Below are positions 1 to 10,500 of a stretch of 64,000 nt of DNA, one piece after another. The translations under genes were made by a program, and so were the position numbers. This DNA comes from Nitzschia sp. DOCU1 (lineage: Eukaryota > Bacillariophyta > Bacillariophyceae > Bacillariales > Bacillariaceae): positions 310,001-374,000 of the forward strand of contig OX595998.1 of assembly GCA_951394045.1 (NCBI GenBank), written 5' to 3'. Below the pieces are notes generated by a model. The model worked only from the letters and a program-made list of their open reading frames with translations, searched no databases and was not told the origin of the DNA. Within the stretch, counting starts at the first letter, position 1. Each line of letters starts with the position of its first letter.

Positions 1-1
1 C

Positions 2-540
2 ATGAGCGTCGACTACTCGTTAAATGCACCGGTGGTCCGTCAAGCCGCGACAGAATTGAGCGCTCCAGTTAAGGCGCAGCCCGGAAGCTTGGCAGAGGCT
101 TTGGGCATGAGCGTCGACTCATCAGCTAATGCCCCGGCGGTCCGTCATGTTGCAATGAGTGCTCCTGTGAAAGCACAACCTGGAAGCCTGGCGGCTGCAC
201 TTGGAATGAACGTCGATTCATCGGTCAATGTTCCGCCTGTTAGTCAAGGCAGCGCCCCAACTCCGACGAAAGCTCAGCCTGGAAGCTTGGCGGCTGCCTT
301 GGGCATGAGCGTCGACTATTCGTTAAATGCACCGGTGGTCCGTCAAGCCGCGACAGAATTAAGCGCCCCGGTTAAGGCGCAACCCGGAAGCTTGGCAGAG
401 GCTCTGGGCATCAGCGTTGACTCCTCAGTTAACGCTCCGGCTGTCCGTCATGTTGCAATGACACAGTCAACGAGTGCTCCTGTGAAAGCTCAACCTGGAA
501 GCTTGGCGGCTGCACTTGGAATGAACGTCGGTTCATCTTT
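2..540 (+). repeat. 303-bp intragenic tandem duplication
   Basis: The first ~63 bases of the gene reappear almost unchanged at 305-367, and similarity continues with more substitutions to about 540. The unit is 303 bp (101 codons) and keeps frame. It contains three PGSLA cores, so the array grew by copying multi-core blocks as well as single cores. Confidence 0.8.
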
Positions 541-2518
541 CAGTGGTCAGGCCGTCCAAGAAATTGTTGTAGCTACGCAGCCACAACATCCCAGTGCCCC
601 AATGCAAGCGCAACCTGGAAGTTTGGCGGCAGCATTGGGCATGAGCGTCGGCTCGTCTTTCAGTGCCCCAGTAGTCCGTCAGGCGCAGCCACAGCAGTCA
701 AGCTCCCCGATGAAAGCGCAGCCTGGAAGTTTGGCCGCCGCTCTGGGTGCTCTTGGTTTTAACATTGATTCTTCACCAAATGTTTCTGCGAGCCGTCAAG
801 GCGTTGTGGCTACGCAGCCCCCACAGCCGAGTGCGCCAATGAGCGCTCAACCTGGAAGTTTGGCGGCAGCCTTGGGTATGAGCGTTGATTCTTCATCCAA
901 TGCTCCGCCGGTACGCCAAACGGCGTTGCCAAGTGGCCCAACGAACCCTCAACCTGGAAGTCTTGCGGAGGCTTTGGGAATGAAGGTCGACTATTCTAGC
1001 CAGTCACCGCCGATTCGTCACGAAGATTCGACCGAGAAATTCGAAACTGGTGTGAACGCAATCACTTCTTCGAGGTCTACAGGCCCGTCGGAACCTATAA
1101 TGGATGATCGTGACGAGCAGGGAGCCGGCAATATCATGGAAGTACTGAGGCTGCGAGCTGCAACTACCCAAGCAAAGGCTGGTGGTGGAAGGTCTTCGGC
1201 TGACGAAGACAGCAGCGATGACGACAGCGAGGAAGGAAGCTACTCCTCCGACGATTCAGAAGAGGCCGAATACTCGGATGACGAGGAAGAGGAACCAGAC
1301 CAAACTAGTCGAAACATGGCACAGGCTGGAAGCTTGGCCGCGGCGCTTGGAATGAAGGTGGAGCAAGATTATACTCCAGAATTGCCTCCCGCATCTGTTC
1401 CATTCTCGCCCGCTGCCAAGTCTAGGTCGCTGTTTGGTGAGGTCTTCTCAAGTGTTGTCGCGAATCAAGCCAAAAAGTCCGTCCCCGCTGCCAAACAAAC
1501 TATTCCAGTTTCCAAGCCCCAAGCTGGAAGTCTTGCTGCCGCGTTGGGAATGGCCGTGGCTGACCCCATCAGGCCAGAGCAAGTTCAAAAGTCCGTTCCC
1601 GAGACCAAGCCAACTGCTTCTTCTTCTATTCCAGTTTCCAAGCCCCAAGCTGGAAGTCTTGCTGCCGCGTTGGGAATGGCCGTGGCCGACCCCATCATGC
1701 CAGAGCAAGTGCAAAAGGCTGTTCCCAAGACCAAGCCAACTGCTTCTCCTTCTATTCCAGTTTTTAAGCCTCAAGCTGGAAGTCTTGCTGCCGCATTGGG
1801 AATGTCCGTGACGGACCCCATGCCACATGTGCATGCGTCCGCTACTACTAGTACTACTATGAAGCAACAGACCCGAGATGCTGTTTCATCGCCGCCACAA
1901 CCCATGCGAACGACTGTGGATGACTCCAGTTTGGCATATACGGTTGGACCCACGTCGGAAACGGAAATCATGTTACGCGTCGAATTGGCAGCGGCAAGGG
2001 CCGAGGTCGCTGGCGCGACTGCCTATGGAAAAGCCTTGGAGAAGCAAGTGGCCCAAATGTCCCAGGCCTATGCAGAAAAGTTGGCCGAACTACAACAACA
2101 AATTGCTTCCTACGAGGCTGAAGTTGCCGAGAAATCGCGTGAGATTCAATGCCTGGAATCCGAAGTCAACGAAGAGCAGAATGCTCAAGATGCTCTGTGG
2201 GAACGACTCAATCAAACGACGGATCGTTTGGCACAAACTCGTGCCTTGATGGATGAGACGGATGCCATGTTGCAACAAGAATTTTCCGAGCTCCGTACCC
2301 TCAAGGAAGTATTTCTGGAGCGGTACAGTGACACTGGTTCTAGACTGTCCGAGTCTATCCATTCTACTTCTCGTAGTGTTGGAACTCCGAGTCGCCCCAC
2401 CTTGGGAACCCGGAACCTTCAAAAGAGTTTGGAACGTGAAGAAGACCGACGCCAATCGCTCAAGGCTCGGCTGCAAAAGCTTCGAGAATCCCAACAAGAA
2501 CCCACCAAGCCGTACTAA
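2..2518 (+). CDS. PGSLAAALG-repeat protein with C-terminal coiled coil (5' end probably outside window)
   Basis: Open frame of 838 codons beginning one base inside the window. The first ATG lies inside a repeat unit, so the true start is probably upstream. I count 13 copies of a core like AQPGSLAAALGM (variants AEALG and QAGS), spaced about 30-60 residues apart and linked by Ser/Pro/Val-rich segments. An acidic Ser/Asp/Glu run lies around residues 395-440. Residues ~652-778 are Ala/Glu/Gln-rich with heptad-like spacing and should form a coiled coil; the tail is basic. I recognise no catalytic domain and no membrane segment. The core could be a short amphipathic helix or linear binding motif acting as a multivalent scaffold; that is inference. 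A 303-bp block is duplicated inside the gene (copies start at 2 and 305). Confidence 0.8.
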   Translation: MSVDYSLNAPVVRQAATELSAPVKAQPGSLAEALGMSVDSSANAPAVRHVAMSAPVKAQPGSLAAALGMNVDSSVNVPPVSQGSAPTPTKAQPGSLAAALGMSVDYSLNAPVVRQAATELSAPVKAQPGSLAEALGISVDSSVNAPAVRHVAMTQSTSAPVKAQPGSLAAALGMNVGSSFSGQAVQEIVVATQPQHPSAPMQAQPGSLAAALGMSVGSSFSAPVVRQAQPQQSSSPMKAQPGSLAAALGALGFNIDSSPNVSASRQGVVATQPPQPSAPMSAQPGSLAAALGMSVDSSSNAPPVRQTALPSGPTNPQPGSLAEALGMKVDYSSQSPPIRHEDSTEKFETGVNAITSSRSTGPSEPIMDDRDEQGAGNIMEVLRLRAATTQAKAGGGRSSADEDSSDDDSEEGSYSSDDSEEAEYSDDEEEEPDQTSRNMAQAGSLAAALGMKVEQDYTPELPPASVPFSPAAKSRSLFGEVFSSVVANQAKKSVPAAKQTIPVSKPQAGSLAAALGMAVADPIRPEQVQKSVPETKPTASSSIPVSKPQAGSLAAALGMAVADPIMPEQVQKAVPKTKPTASPSIPVFKPQAGSLAAALGMSVTDPMPHVHASATTSTTMKQQTRDAVSSPPQPMRTTVDDSSLAYTVGPTSETEIMLRVELAAARAEVAGATAYGKALEKQVAQMSQAYAEKLAELQQQIASYEAEVAEKSREIQCLESEVNEEQNAQDALWERLNQTTDRLAQTRALMDETDAMLQQEFSELRTLKEVFLERYSDTGSRLSESIHSTSRSVGTPSRPTLGTRNLQKSLEREEDRRQSLKARLQKLRESQQEPTKPY

Positions 2519-3653
2519 ACAGGGCATGACAAGGGATGGGGGGAGAACTACTACTATTATTACGTTGGCGGCGAGATGTAACATGTCAGCAAACAACGCG
2601 GCGTCAACAACGAAGGAGGATTCATTCATCGACGAGGGAGAACATACTATTTGCAAGATTATTTTTATTATTTTATTTATCTGAATCGGATCCTGCCTCT
2701 CCAATTTCTGAAGCTACTAGCTACACCACCAATACTAATGCGTCGATACTATAAATTGGATGAACAAGACGTTCTTGGCTACTTCGTAGAACCGCGCGCC
2801 GCCCCTTTCGAGAGTCATGGTCCATTTCTACTAGTAGTAGTTGGATCGCTCCATTTCACCAGCATGCTACCGGTAGTTGCTCGGACGGGTACGATAGATC
2901 AAGCCACCTCCTCCTACTCCTTGTAGCTAGCTGCATCCTCTTTTGCTACTAGTAGTAGAGAGTTCCTGAATGAATGATAGCTACATAGCCAGTACTCTGT
3001 TCTCTATGTTCTCTATGTTCGGCGCCATGATTGATTCCAAGCTGTCCGCCAAGCATTAATAAAATTCTCTATGATAGTAATATGTACAGTTCTCTCTTTT
3101 GCCAACCAAATTGGTACCGGTAGTTAAGCCCTCATGAGTCACGATCAATCCACGAATTTTGTCTGAGCATTCATTGTGTTTCCCAATTTTGTGTGTCCTA
3201 CGACATTTTTGAATAGTGCCCTCACAATCTGGAAAGTCCCACGGCCTTCCATAATTCGTTCTTTCAATATTGGCTATCGAACTTCGCGCTTCGCGCGAAC
3301 TCGGATTCTTTATGATTCCTTCCATATCGGATGTCCGGCAAAAGTGACATTTCCATACTCCCTAGTACTCTGGCCATAATATTGCCCTAGCCGTTCGAAA
3401 CGTTTTTACCGGGATTGTTCTACCTAGCGCCACACACCGCCATATGGAAAGTATCTTTGGGGCGCTGCCGAGATATTACCAGCGTTGCTTTTAGCGGCAC
3501 TCTCTCTCATTCATTCATTCACTGGCCTGCTCTCATCTCGCGCAGTCGCACAAGCATATTGTTGTTGTTGTTGTTGGCTCTATTGATTGACTCGTTGCTG
3601 CCATTGGCAGCTTTTCATTATTATTATTATTATTGCATCTTGCTGGTTGTTGA
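2519..3653. other. intergenic region, no gene seen
   Basis: This is 1.1 kb between two plus-strand genes. It holds the 3' flank of the upstream gene and the promoter/5'UTR of the Lys/Ser-rich gene. I see no convincing coding potential. There are short ACTAGTAGTAG tracts, a TTG run near 3558-3575, a TTA run near 3618-3634, and one CTACCGGTAG palindrome at 2867. Confidence 0.6.
2867..2876. repeat. CTACCGGTAG palindrome, copy 1
   Basis: Exact 10-bp palindrome in intergenic DNA. Exact copies recur at 17836, 17931 and 27583, and near copies at about 3115 and 6947. Function unknown. Confidence 0.6.
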
Positions 3654-6600
3654 ATGACTAGTAGTACTACAGTAGCGACGACGACGACAAGAGCATCGCA
3701 AAGTACAGAAGCTGCTGAGAAGGAAAGTAATATGGCACCGAACCAACAAAAATGCGATCCACCTGGCGTAGTGGCAGCAGCTGCTACTACTTTGGATGAC
3801 TTTGTTCTTGCTGCAGCCGACAATAACGGCTTTGTTTTGGAAATGGAACATTGTGAAGTCTCACAACTCAGCGTACCAGCCGAATTGAAGGAGAAACGAA
3901 CGTCGAAACGCTCGTCGGATGCGAAGGAAGACAAAGACAAATCAAGACGCAGTTCGTCCAAGAAACGTTCCAGTTCCATCAAAAAGCGCATGAGCGACTT
4001 GGCAGATATTGACGAAGATGAACCCCTCCGGCCTTGTAGTGATTCGGCCTTGGGTAAGAAAACAAAGCGGAGTTCGAAAACCAATTTGGCATCGTCGGAA
4101 CACATTCCACGTCGTCGGACTAGCAAAAGCAAAAACAAAACAAAGCGACAGAGTGAAGAAGGAAAATTCGTAAAAGATGCTCTGGCAAATGTCTTGGGAA
4201 ATTTGGAGGATCATGATCATGATGATGATTTTGCTGGACTACTAGCTTCTCCGACTCGTCGCAAATCATCGTCCAAAGTGTTGAAACAGAAGAAGGAATC
4301 TTCCAAATCCAAACTTTTGGAGAATGTCACTTCTTCGCCCAAGCGGAAATCGAGCAAAGTCAAACCATCGGTAGAAGATTCGTCTCCAGGAACAACAACT
4401 GCCACGACTGCAAGTACAACGCCATCCAGCAAGTCGCCTACGAATACTACCAAACTCAAATCCAACAAATCCAAAAAGGCATTGCCCATGGAAGCCGAAC
4501 TAGACTTGGACTCGAGTGATGATTCGAGTGACGAACCAGAAGCAGCAAAGTCTCCCAAACGCAAATCTAGCAAATTGAAAAAAGACGATTCCAAAAAAGG
4601 ACTCGAATCATCCTCGCATCACAAGGTGGAACAAGTCAAGCGCAAATCAAGCAAACTCATGGCCAAACAAGAATCCAAATCCAAATTGAAAAAAGAATCG
4701 TCCAAGTCCAAAGTGGATACTACAGAAGAAGAAGAAGGAGAAGGCATTCCCACGTTGAAACGCAAAGACTCCTCACTCAAAAAATCATCGTCTAGCAAAA
4801 AGAAACTGGAAGAAAACGAACAAGGTTCCACGTTGAAACGCAAAGACTCACTCAAAAAGTCATCGTCTAGCAAAAAGAAACTGGAAGAAAACGAGGCTAC
4901 TGCAAGTCCCAAACGCAAATCGTCCTCCAAATTGAAAATCAAGGAATCTTCCAAATCCAAACTAGTGGTGGATAATGACAATGATGAAGAACAAAACGAG
5001 GCTACTGCAAGTCCCAAACGTAAATCGTCCTCCAAATTGACAACCAAGGAATCTTCCAAATCCAAATTGTTGGTGGATAATGACAATGATGAAGAAGAAA
5101 ACGAGGCTACTGCAAGTCCCAAACGTAAATCGTCCTCCAAATTGACAACCAAGGAATCTTCCAAATCCAAATTGGTGGTGGATGACGCTGCTCTTGTCCC
5201 GGATTCTCCAAAGCGCAAGTCATTGACCAAAGAACAAAAGTCACCCACTAAGCGCAAAACTTCCAAAGTTCTTTCGAATCAAAGTTCGGCATTGGAATTG
5301 CCACTTGTTACTCCAGAAGACGAGACTATTGTCGTGGAATCGACTAGTACATCCATTCAAGAACCAACGTTGATTCCTGAAACGAAACAAGAAGAACAAG
5401 TGACAATCACTACTTCTACGACTACGATTATGACTGAGCAATCTCCGGATACTACAAGTGAGACTGTCGGAGAGTCTTTAATGGGATTGAAAACCTCTTC
5501 CAAGGACGATATAGCTGTCGAGGAGCCGACATTGATTCCAGAAGAAGAAGTAGCAGCAAAAGACGTGGCGACCACTCCTACTACTATTGCAACGACGACT
5601 ACTACCACTATCGATGAGCCATCCCCGGATACGACAGCAAGTAGTAGCACTACTGACAAGGAATCTACAGACGCAAATGATAATGGGGTCGTGATTCCCA
5701 ACGAGAAGGAGGCAGTACAGGCCCAGGAGGATGACACGGAAACGCAAGATCAGGTGCCCCCAGTGCCACTTCCAAGTTCTACTACTACAGCAAACGACTC
5801 TGCGTCTGCTGCTAACCCGCCCTTGTCATCGTCTACTGGTACAGACGAAGAAGCTCCAACTGCTTTGGCTGCTCGCCCTGCATTAGCAGCCCTCTTGGGG
5901 GGTGCCGCCGGCAATGATGGCACTACAGCTGCTCCTGGTGGAGGCGGAGGCCGCAAGGGATTAAGTCGTCTCAATTTGTTTCAATCCAAAGTACGTCGTG
6001 TCATTATGATTCGACGATTGTTTGGCGGTAAAAATTTTGATCAATTGGCGGCGGGTGAAAAATCAGCCGACACCAAGAGCTATCGTCGATCGTCCATGAT
6101 AGCCTTGTCGGAACGCATGCCCCGCACCAAAGTGCAATTTGGATTGCATTTGGTAACAGTCCATGAAATTGAAGACTTGACTAAAAAGGATAGTACGTGG
6201 GGTGATATTTGGGATGATTTGTATTATGATGGCGATACCTTGGCGGAATTCAAATATGAAGCGTTTTTGGAACAATGTGAAATGGAAGAAAATGGTGGTA
6301 TGTCCATTTGGGATGAGGATGATGATGACGAGGACAATAATGTGGAAGAAGAAAGCAAGCGACCAGTCGATGACGACGATGAATCGGAGCCTGTTGTCGC
6401 TGCCGCCGAGACCAAAAAAGAATCGGAGCAAACTCCTGCTGCTGCTGTCCCTGCTACCACGAAATCATTGGCCTCTCTCATGGGTGGCGGTGGCCGAGGA
6501 TTGTCTCGTCTCCAACTCTTTCAATCCAAGGTAAAGAAAGTCATTCTTTTCAAACGCATGTTTGGTGGCAAAAATTTGGATCAATTGCATGCGGGTGAAT

Positions 6601-6857
6601 TAAATGCGGATTCTTCCAGTATGAAGCGTAGCAAGGAGGTCAAACGCCCCAAAGAAAATGCCCAGGTCCAATTTGCACTACAATTAGTGATTGTGCATGA
6701 AATTGAAGATTTGACGAAACGTACATCGAGTTGGGGCGATGTATGGGATGAGTTGTACTATGACGAAGAAACATTGGCCGAATTCAAGTATCAAGCCTTT
6801 TTGGAACAGTGTCAATTGGAAGAAAACGGTGGATTCGACTGGGATGACGAAGACTAG
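3654..6857 (+). CDS. Lys/Ser-rich disordered protein with duplicated C-terminal domain
   Basis: 1067 residues in a single open frame with an ATG start. Residues ~75-560 are dominated by SPKRKSSSK / TKESSKSKL motifs, including near-identical 36-residue units (about 4890-5200). Residues ~560-740 are Thr/Glu-rich and disordered. The C-terminus carries one domain twice (about 5950-6310 and 6480-6855). Each copy has GLSRLxLFQSKV, a basic hydrophobic stretch ending RxFGGKNxDQL, then VQFxLxLVxVHEIEDLT, WGDxWDxLYYD, and FKYxAFLEQC. I do not recognise this pair as a named family, although the W-D-x-Y-Y-x-x-x-x-L-x-x-F-K part resembles short motifs I recall from other diatom proteins. The Lys/Ser composition recalls silaffins, but the N-terminus (Thr/Ser/Ala, no hydrophobic core) is not a signal peptide. 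A nuclear or cytosolic role is therefore likelier than silica deposition. Confidence 0.82.
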   Translation: MTSSTTVATTTTRASQSTEAAEKESNMAPNQQKCDPPGVVAAAATTLDDFVLAAADNNGFVLEMEHCEVSQLSVPAELKEKRTSKRSSDAKEDKDKSRRSSSKKRSSSIKKRMSDLADIDEDEPLRPCSDSALGKKTKRSSKTNLASSEHIPRRRTSKSKNKTKRQSEEGKFVKDALANVLGNLEDHDHDDDFAGLLASPTRRKSSSKVLKQKKESSKSKLLENVTSSPKRKSSKVKPSVEDSSPGTTTATTASTTPSSKSPTNTTKLKSNKSKKALPMEAELDLDSSDDSSDEPEAAKSPKRKSSKLKKDDSKKGLESSSHHKVEQVKRKSSKLMAKQESKSKLKKESSKSKVDTTEEEEGEGIPTLKRKDSSLKKSSSSKKKLEENEQGSTLKRKDSLKKSSSSKKKLEENEATASPKRKSSSKLKIKESSKSKLVVDNDNDEEQNEATASPKRKSSSKLTTKESSKSKLLVDNDNDEEENEATASPKRKSSSKLTTKESSKSKLVVDDAALVPDSPKRKSLTKEQKSPTKRKTSKVLSNQSSALELPLVTPEDETIVVESTSTSIQEPTLIPETKQEEQVTITTSTTTIMTEQSPDTTSETVGESLMGLKTSSKDDIAVEEPTLIPEEEVAAKDVATTPTTIATTTTTTIDEPSPDTTASSSTTDKESTDANDNGVVIPNEKEAVQAQEDDTETQDQVPPVPLPSSTTTANDSASAANPPLSSSTGTDEEAPTALAARPALAALLGGAAGNDGTTAAPGGGGGRKGLSRLNLFQSKVRRVIMIRRLFGGKNFDQLAAGEKSADTKSYRRSSMIALSERMPRTKVQFGLHLVTVHEIEDLTKKDSTWGDIWDDLYYDGDTLAEFKYEAFLEQCEMEENGGMSIWDEDDDDEDNNVEEESKRPVDDDDESEPVVAAAETKKESEQTPAAAVPATTKSLASLMGGGGRGLSRLQLFQSKVKKVILFKRMFGGKNLDQLHAGELNADSSSMKRSKEVKRPKENAQVQFALQLVIVHEIEDLTKRTSSWGDVWDELYYDEETLAEFKYQAFLEQCQLEENGGFDWDDED
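4890..5200 (+). repeat. ~108-bp tandem repeats encoding SPKRKSSSK units
   Basis: Three consecutive near-identical in-frame units lie inside the Lys/Ser-rich gene. Each encodes NEATASPKRKSSSKL, then KESSKSKL and an acidic VDNDNDEE spacer. The third unit ends in a diverged spacer. Very low divergence suggests recent copying or gene conversion. Confidence 0.75.
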
Positions 6858-7523
6858 ATAGTCTAGTCCAAAGATCCAGACGATGATGTAAACTAGTAGT
6901 AAAATATCAAATCGATTTTCCAAACTAATCATGCCTCTCAAGCTAGCTACCGGTAACTATTGTAGTTGGACGATGGAATACTCGTAGTAGCTGAGCGCAT
7001 CGCGAACAACCAAACAAATCGAAGGAATCGTGACTGGTCGTCGTCCGTACGTCGCTCGTAGGAGTCATTTTGGATGTGGTCATTTTTGGCGCTACATTTA
7101 TTGTGTCACAGTCATGTCTGTAACGCATGCATCTAAGAAAATTTCGGCGGGCGAACCTGTGCGCGCCAATAAATAAATATGGATTTTGAAAACCTTTCAA
7201 ACGAAAGCGGCGAAGAAAGCAAAAGAATGAAGCCCCCCGATTGCGTGATGTCGTCTCGCGATTGTTATTCCACGTGCAGTCAAGCACGCACGAAAGCCCC
7301 AAAACGACAATAGATCACGAAACAGGCACCTCTATTATGCTCTCGGTAGAGCAATAGAATCTTCCTGCAGCTGTTGTTATTGTTGTTGCAGTCCCCATCC
7401 TTCCTTGCACATTGCGCAGCTGACTGGTAGCTAGCTAGCTAGTCTATACTACTTGTGGTGTCTTTGTAGCCGCATAAGGGATTCCGTTGCTTCTTCTTTT
7501 GCAGATTCACACATTAGCACAAC
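6858..7523. other. intergenic region upstream of the giant IQ gene
   Basis: 666 bp with no coding region I can support. It contains a CACGTG (G-box-like) hexamer near 7271, a near copy of the CTACCGGTAG palindrome at about 6947 and TTGTTATTG runs near 7375. It presumably holds the promoter of the downstream gene; no TATA element is clear. Confidence 0.5.
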
Positions 7524-10500
7524 ATGATGGCGGACGATGATGAAATGAGTCTGGACGATGCCAGTCAAGGTAGTTTGGCGGCTGGCTCGTTGGAAAATTC
7601 CACTACGAGTTTGGGATCGGTATTGGAAACTCGCATTCAACGTCGTCGACAAAATCAAGCAGCACAAGAAGAAGAAGAGAATGATGACGAAAAGCAAGGC
7701 AGCATGTCCGAAGGAGCTCGACGTGCGTTACGGCGACGACGCTTATTAGAAGCCAAACAAGCTGCCAAGGACATGCAGAATTATGGAGACGTGGATGCAA
7801 GCAAACTCCAGGCGATTGTACGCATTCAAGCAATCGTTCGAGGTTCTCTAGCCCGGGCCACGGTTTCGAAAATGATTGCTGCCATGATTATCGAATTACA
7901 AACTTCCATGGCTGCTATTGGTAGTGGGGGTGGTGTAGTCACGGAGGAAGAAGATGATGATGATGATTCATCGTCGAACCCTCCAGATGCAAAGAGTGTG
8001 GCAAGTTCGGCGGCTAGTTTGGATGAAGGGGCACTCGACGACTATTTGCAACAAGAATATGGAGGTGAACCCCAACCTCCTACAGTGGTGGGGGTTGTGG
8101 ACTCCAAACAGGAAACCATTGGGGAACTACAAGAACAAGAGCCGCTACTACGGGACCGTCCAGAATATGACAGGGCACCACCGGCTCGACAATCCAGTGG
8201 TTCGGGTATTTTTAATCGCATGAGCATGTATTTGAATTCCCCCAAGAAGAAAACAACCCCCAACAAAATGATACAAATTCAACGGGGAAGTGTACAAGCC
8301 GTCGCATCGAAATTTGCCAAACCTTCAGTGGACGAGACTACTACTACTGGAATACTACCTGGGGAACGAACCACCAAAGTTTGGAAGCCACCATCCAAAC
8401 CGGCAGCCGCACAACCCGTCAAGTTTGCCCCCATGCCATCTTCCTCATCATCTTCCTCTCCTAGGCCACCACCACTACCAGCTTCTACGGGCATGTCGAT
8501 TGCCGAACGAATTCAACAATACAAGAATCAAAAGCAAGAAATCAGCCACAAACAGCGTAAAAAATTAGAAGAAGAAGCACAAGCCCTCAAACAAAAAATC
8601 AACTTGGGAGAACGAATTGAAGAATATCAACAGAACAAACGACGAACTGAAATACCCAAATCTACAACTGTGGTGGTGGTGGATTCAGCAGATACTTTGG
8701 GAAATCGTATTCAACAATATCAAAAACAAGCGCTACAAGACGAACGTCCCATGATGCAAGATTCACCTGCAACACAAAGAAGAGCCACAACGACATGGAA
8801 GCCGCCATTAGCAGCAGCAACATCACGTGAATCTTGGACCAGTGGGGGTTCCTCGCACAGTCAATCCTTGCCCGTCACATCCTCGCGACATTCGATCGCT
8901 TCGGAATCTCCTACTACTACTACGAGAGGCAATATTACGTCGTGGAAGCAGCAACAGCAACAACAACAACAACGGGGAAGTTTTGTTTCGAATACACCCT
9001 CGTCGGCTGGTCGCATACCGGATTCGCCCTTGGCTGTGTGGAAAAAGCGAGAATCGGATGCTTCTTCAGCCGCCGCCGCTGCAGCACAATTCTTTTCCAG
9101 ACCATTGCCATTATCGTCATCGCATAGTGCAAGTCAACTTCCTACAGCCAGCAATGAGGATGATGACGACGACTATATGGATATCGAGGAGCCAGGCGAT
9201 GGAGTGGTACAAGAGGAAGAGGACAATGAAGAGTTGGCACATGACTATGAAGAATATTCGGGGGCAGTCCAGATGCAAGCTTTGGTTCGAGGCTTTTTGG
9301 TACGAAAACAGCAGCAAGCCATGCAACCCAGCATGACCTTTGCCGAGCGCCAGCGTGCCTTTTTGAATCCATCCTCCAACAAGGCAGAAGAGAAATCGCC
9401 TCGAGTGGTCGATGCGGCCGCTCAACAAAGTGCCCAAGCCAAACTAGCAGCTCGCCAACAACGAATGCATCGTTCGGCGACCAAGATTCAAGCCTTGGTA
9501 CGAGGATATTTAGTCCGCAGTGTGGATTTGGACGAAGTTTTATATGCAGTGGATATTTTGGAATACTACAAGACTTTGGGGCCGTTGCCAGGGGAAAATG
9601 AACGGTTTGTGGATTCGGAACTTGCCCATGAGACCCGTCAAGCATTGGCGGCCCGGCACATGATATTGTTCCAGGCAGCATCCAAAATTCAAGCCGTGGT
9701 ACGAGGCATGTTGATTCGAAAATTTGATTTACGCGCCATGACTCGTGTAGTGAATTATTTGCGCATTCATCAACAATTGAATGCTATGGATGACATGGAA
9801 GAAGACGAGTACTATTTTGGCGGCGGCGAGGATGAGGAAAATGAAGATCCCATTCCAGAACCCGATGTGGCCGACTTGGAAAAGGCTTTGAACATTTTGC
9901 AGGCCAACCAAGAGGCGCGTCAAGCTTCTTTGTCTACTACACACGCCACCGCAGGGCAAGTGCCAGAAAGTGTTCTTTCTTCTTTGCCGTCGCCTGGCAC
10001 TATCTTGGTTCCACAGCCGGTCAATGTCACGGAACTGCTTTCCACTTGGGATTGGTTGAAGGCCAAAGAGCAACAACAGGAACAAGAAATTCTACAGTAT
10101 GAAGACGAAGTCATGCACGATGGAGAGTTTGCGGTCCTTCCTGGTCAGAACGATGGGGAATTCGGTCTGTCAGGAGGTCCATTCCCGGGTGCCCAAGCAA
10201 GCGCCGGTGATCCACTTCTGTCGACAGGCTTAGCTGCCGCTGGTATTGAAACGGGCCCTCTGGGAGCTGATGGAGCTTATATTAGTGTGCCGCAACCGAG
10301 GGCTTCTCTTGGCAAGGGCGGTGTTGCGGACCGGTTCCTTCACTCGTTGGCTCAATCGTCCGTGGAAAGGGACGAAGGAAAGGACCCCATGGGTGGTGGC
10401 AGACCAGGTCCACTCACAGGTGGTCCAAATAGTGGAGGGGGTAGCATGTCGGATAGATTCTTACAGTCTGTCGGTCGCGCGTCGGCAGGTGACACGGTAT

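Noticed and set aside
1448..1867. Minus-strand open frame of 139 codons over the PGSLA repeats
   Set aside because: It is the antisense of the repeated plus-strand gene; its own repeats mirror the plus-strand ones and it has no independent features.
7340..7360. GCTCTCGGTAGAGC hairpin-like sequence resembling a tRNA D-arm
   Set aside because: No matching T-arm (GTTCGAATCC-type) or acceptor pairing nearby, so not a tRNA.
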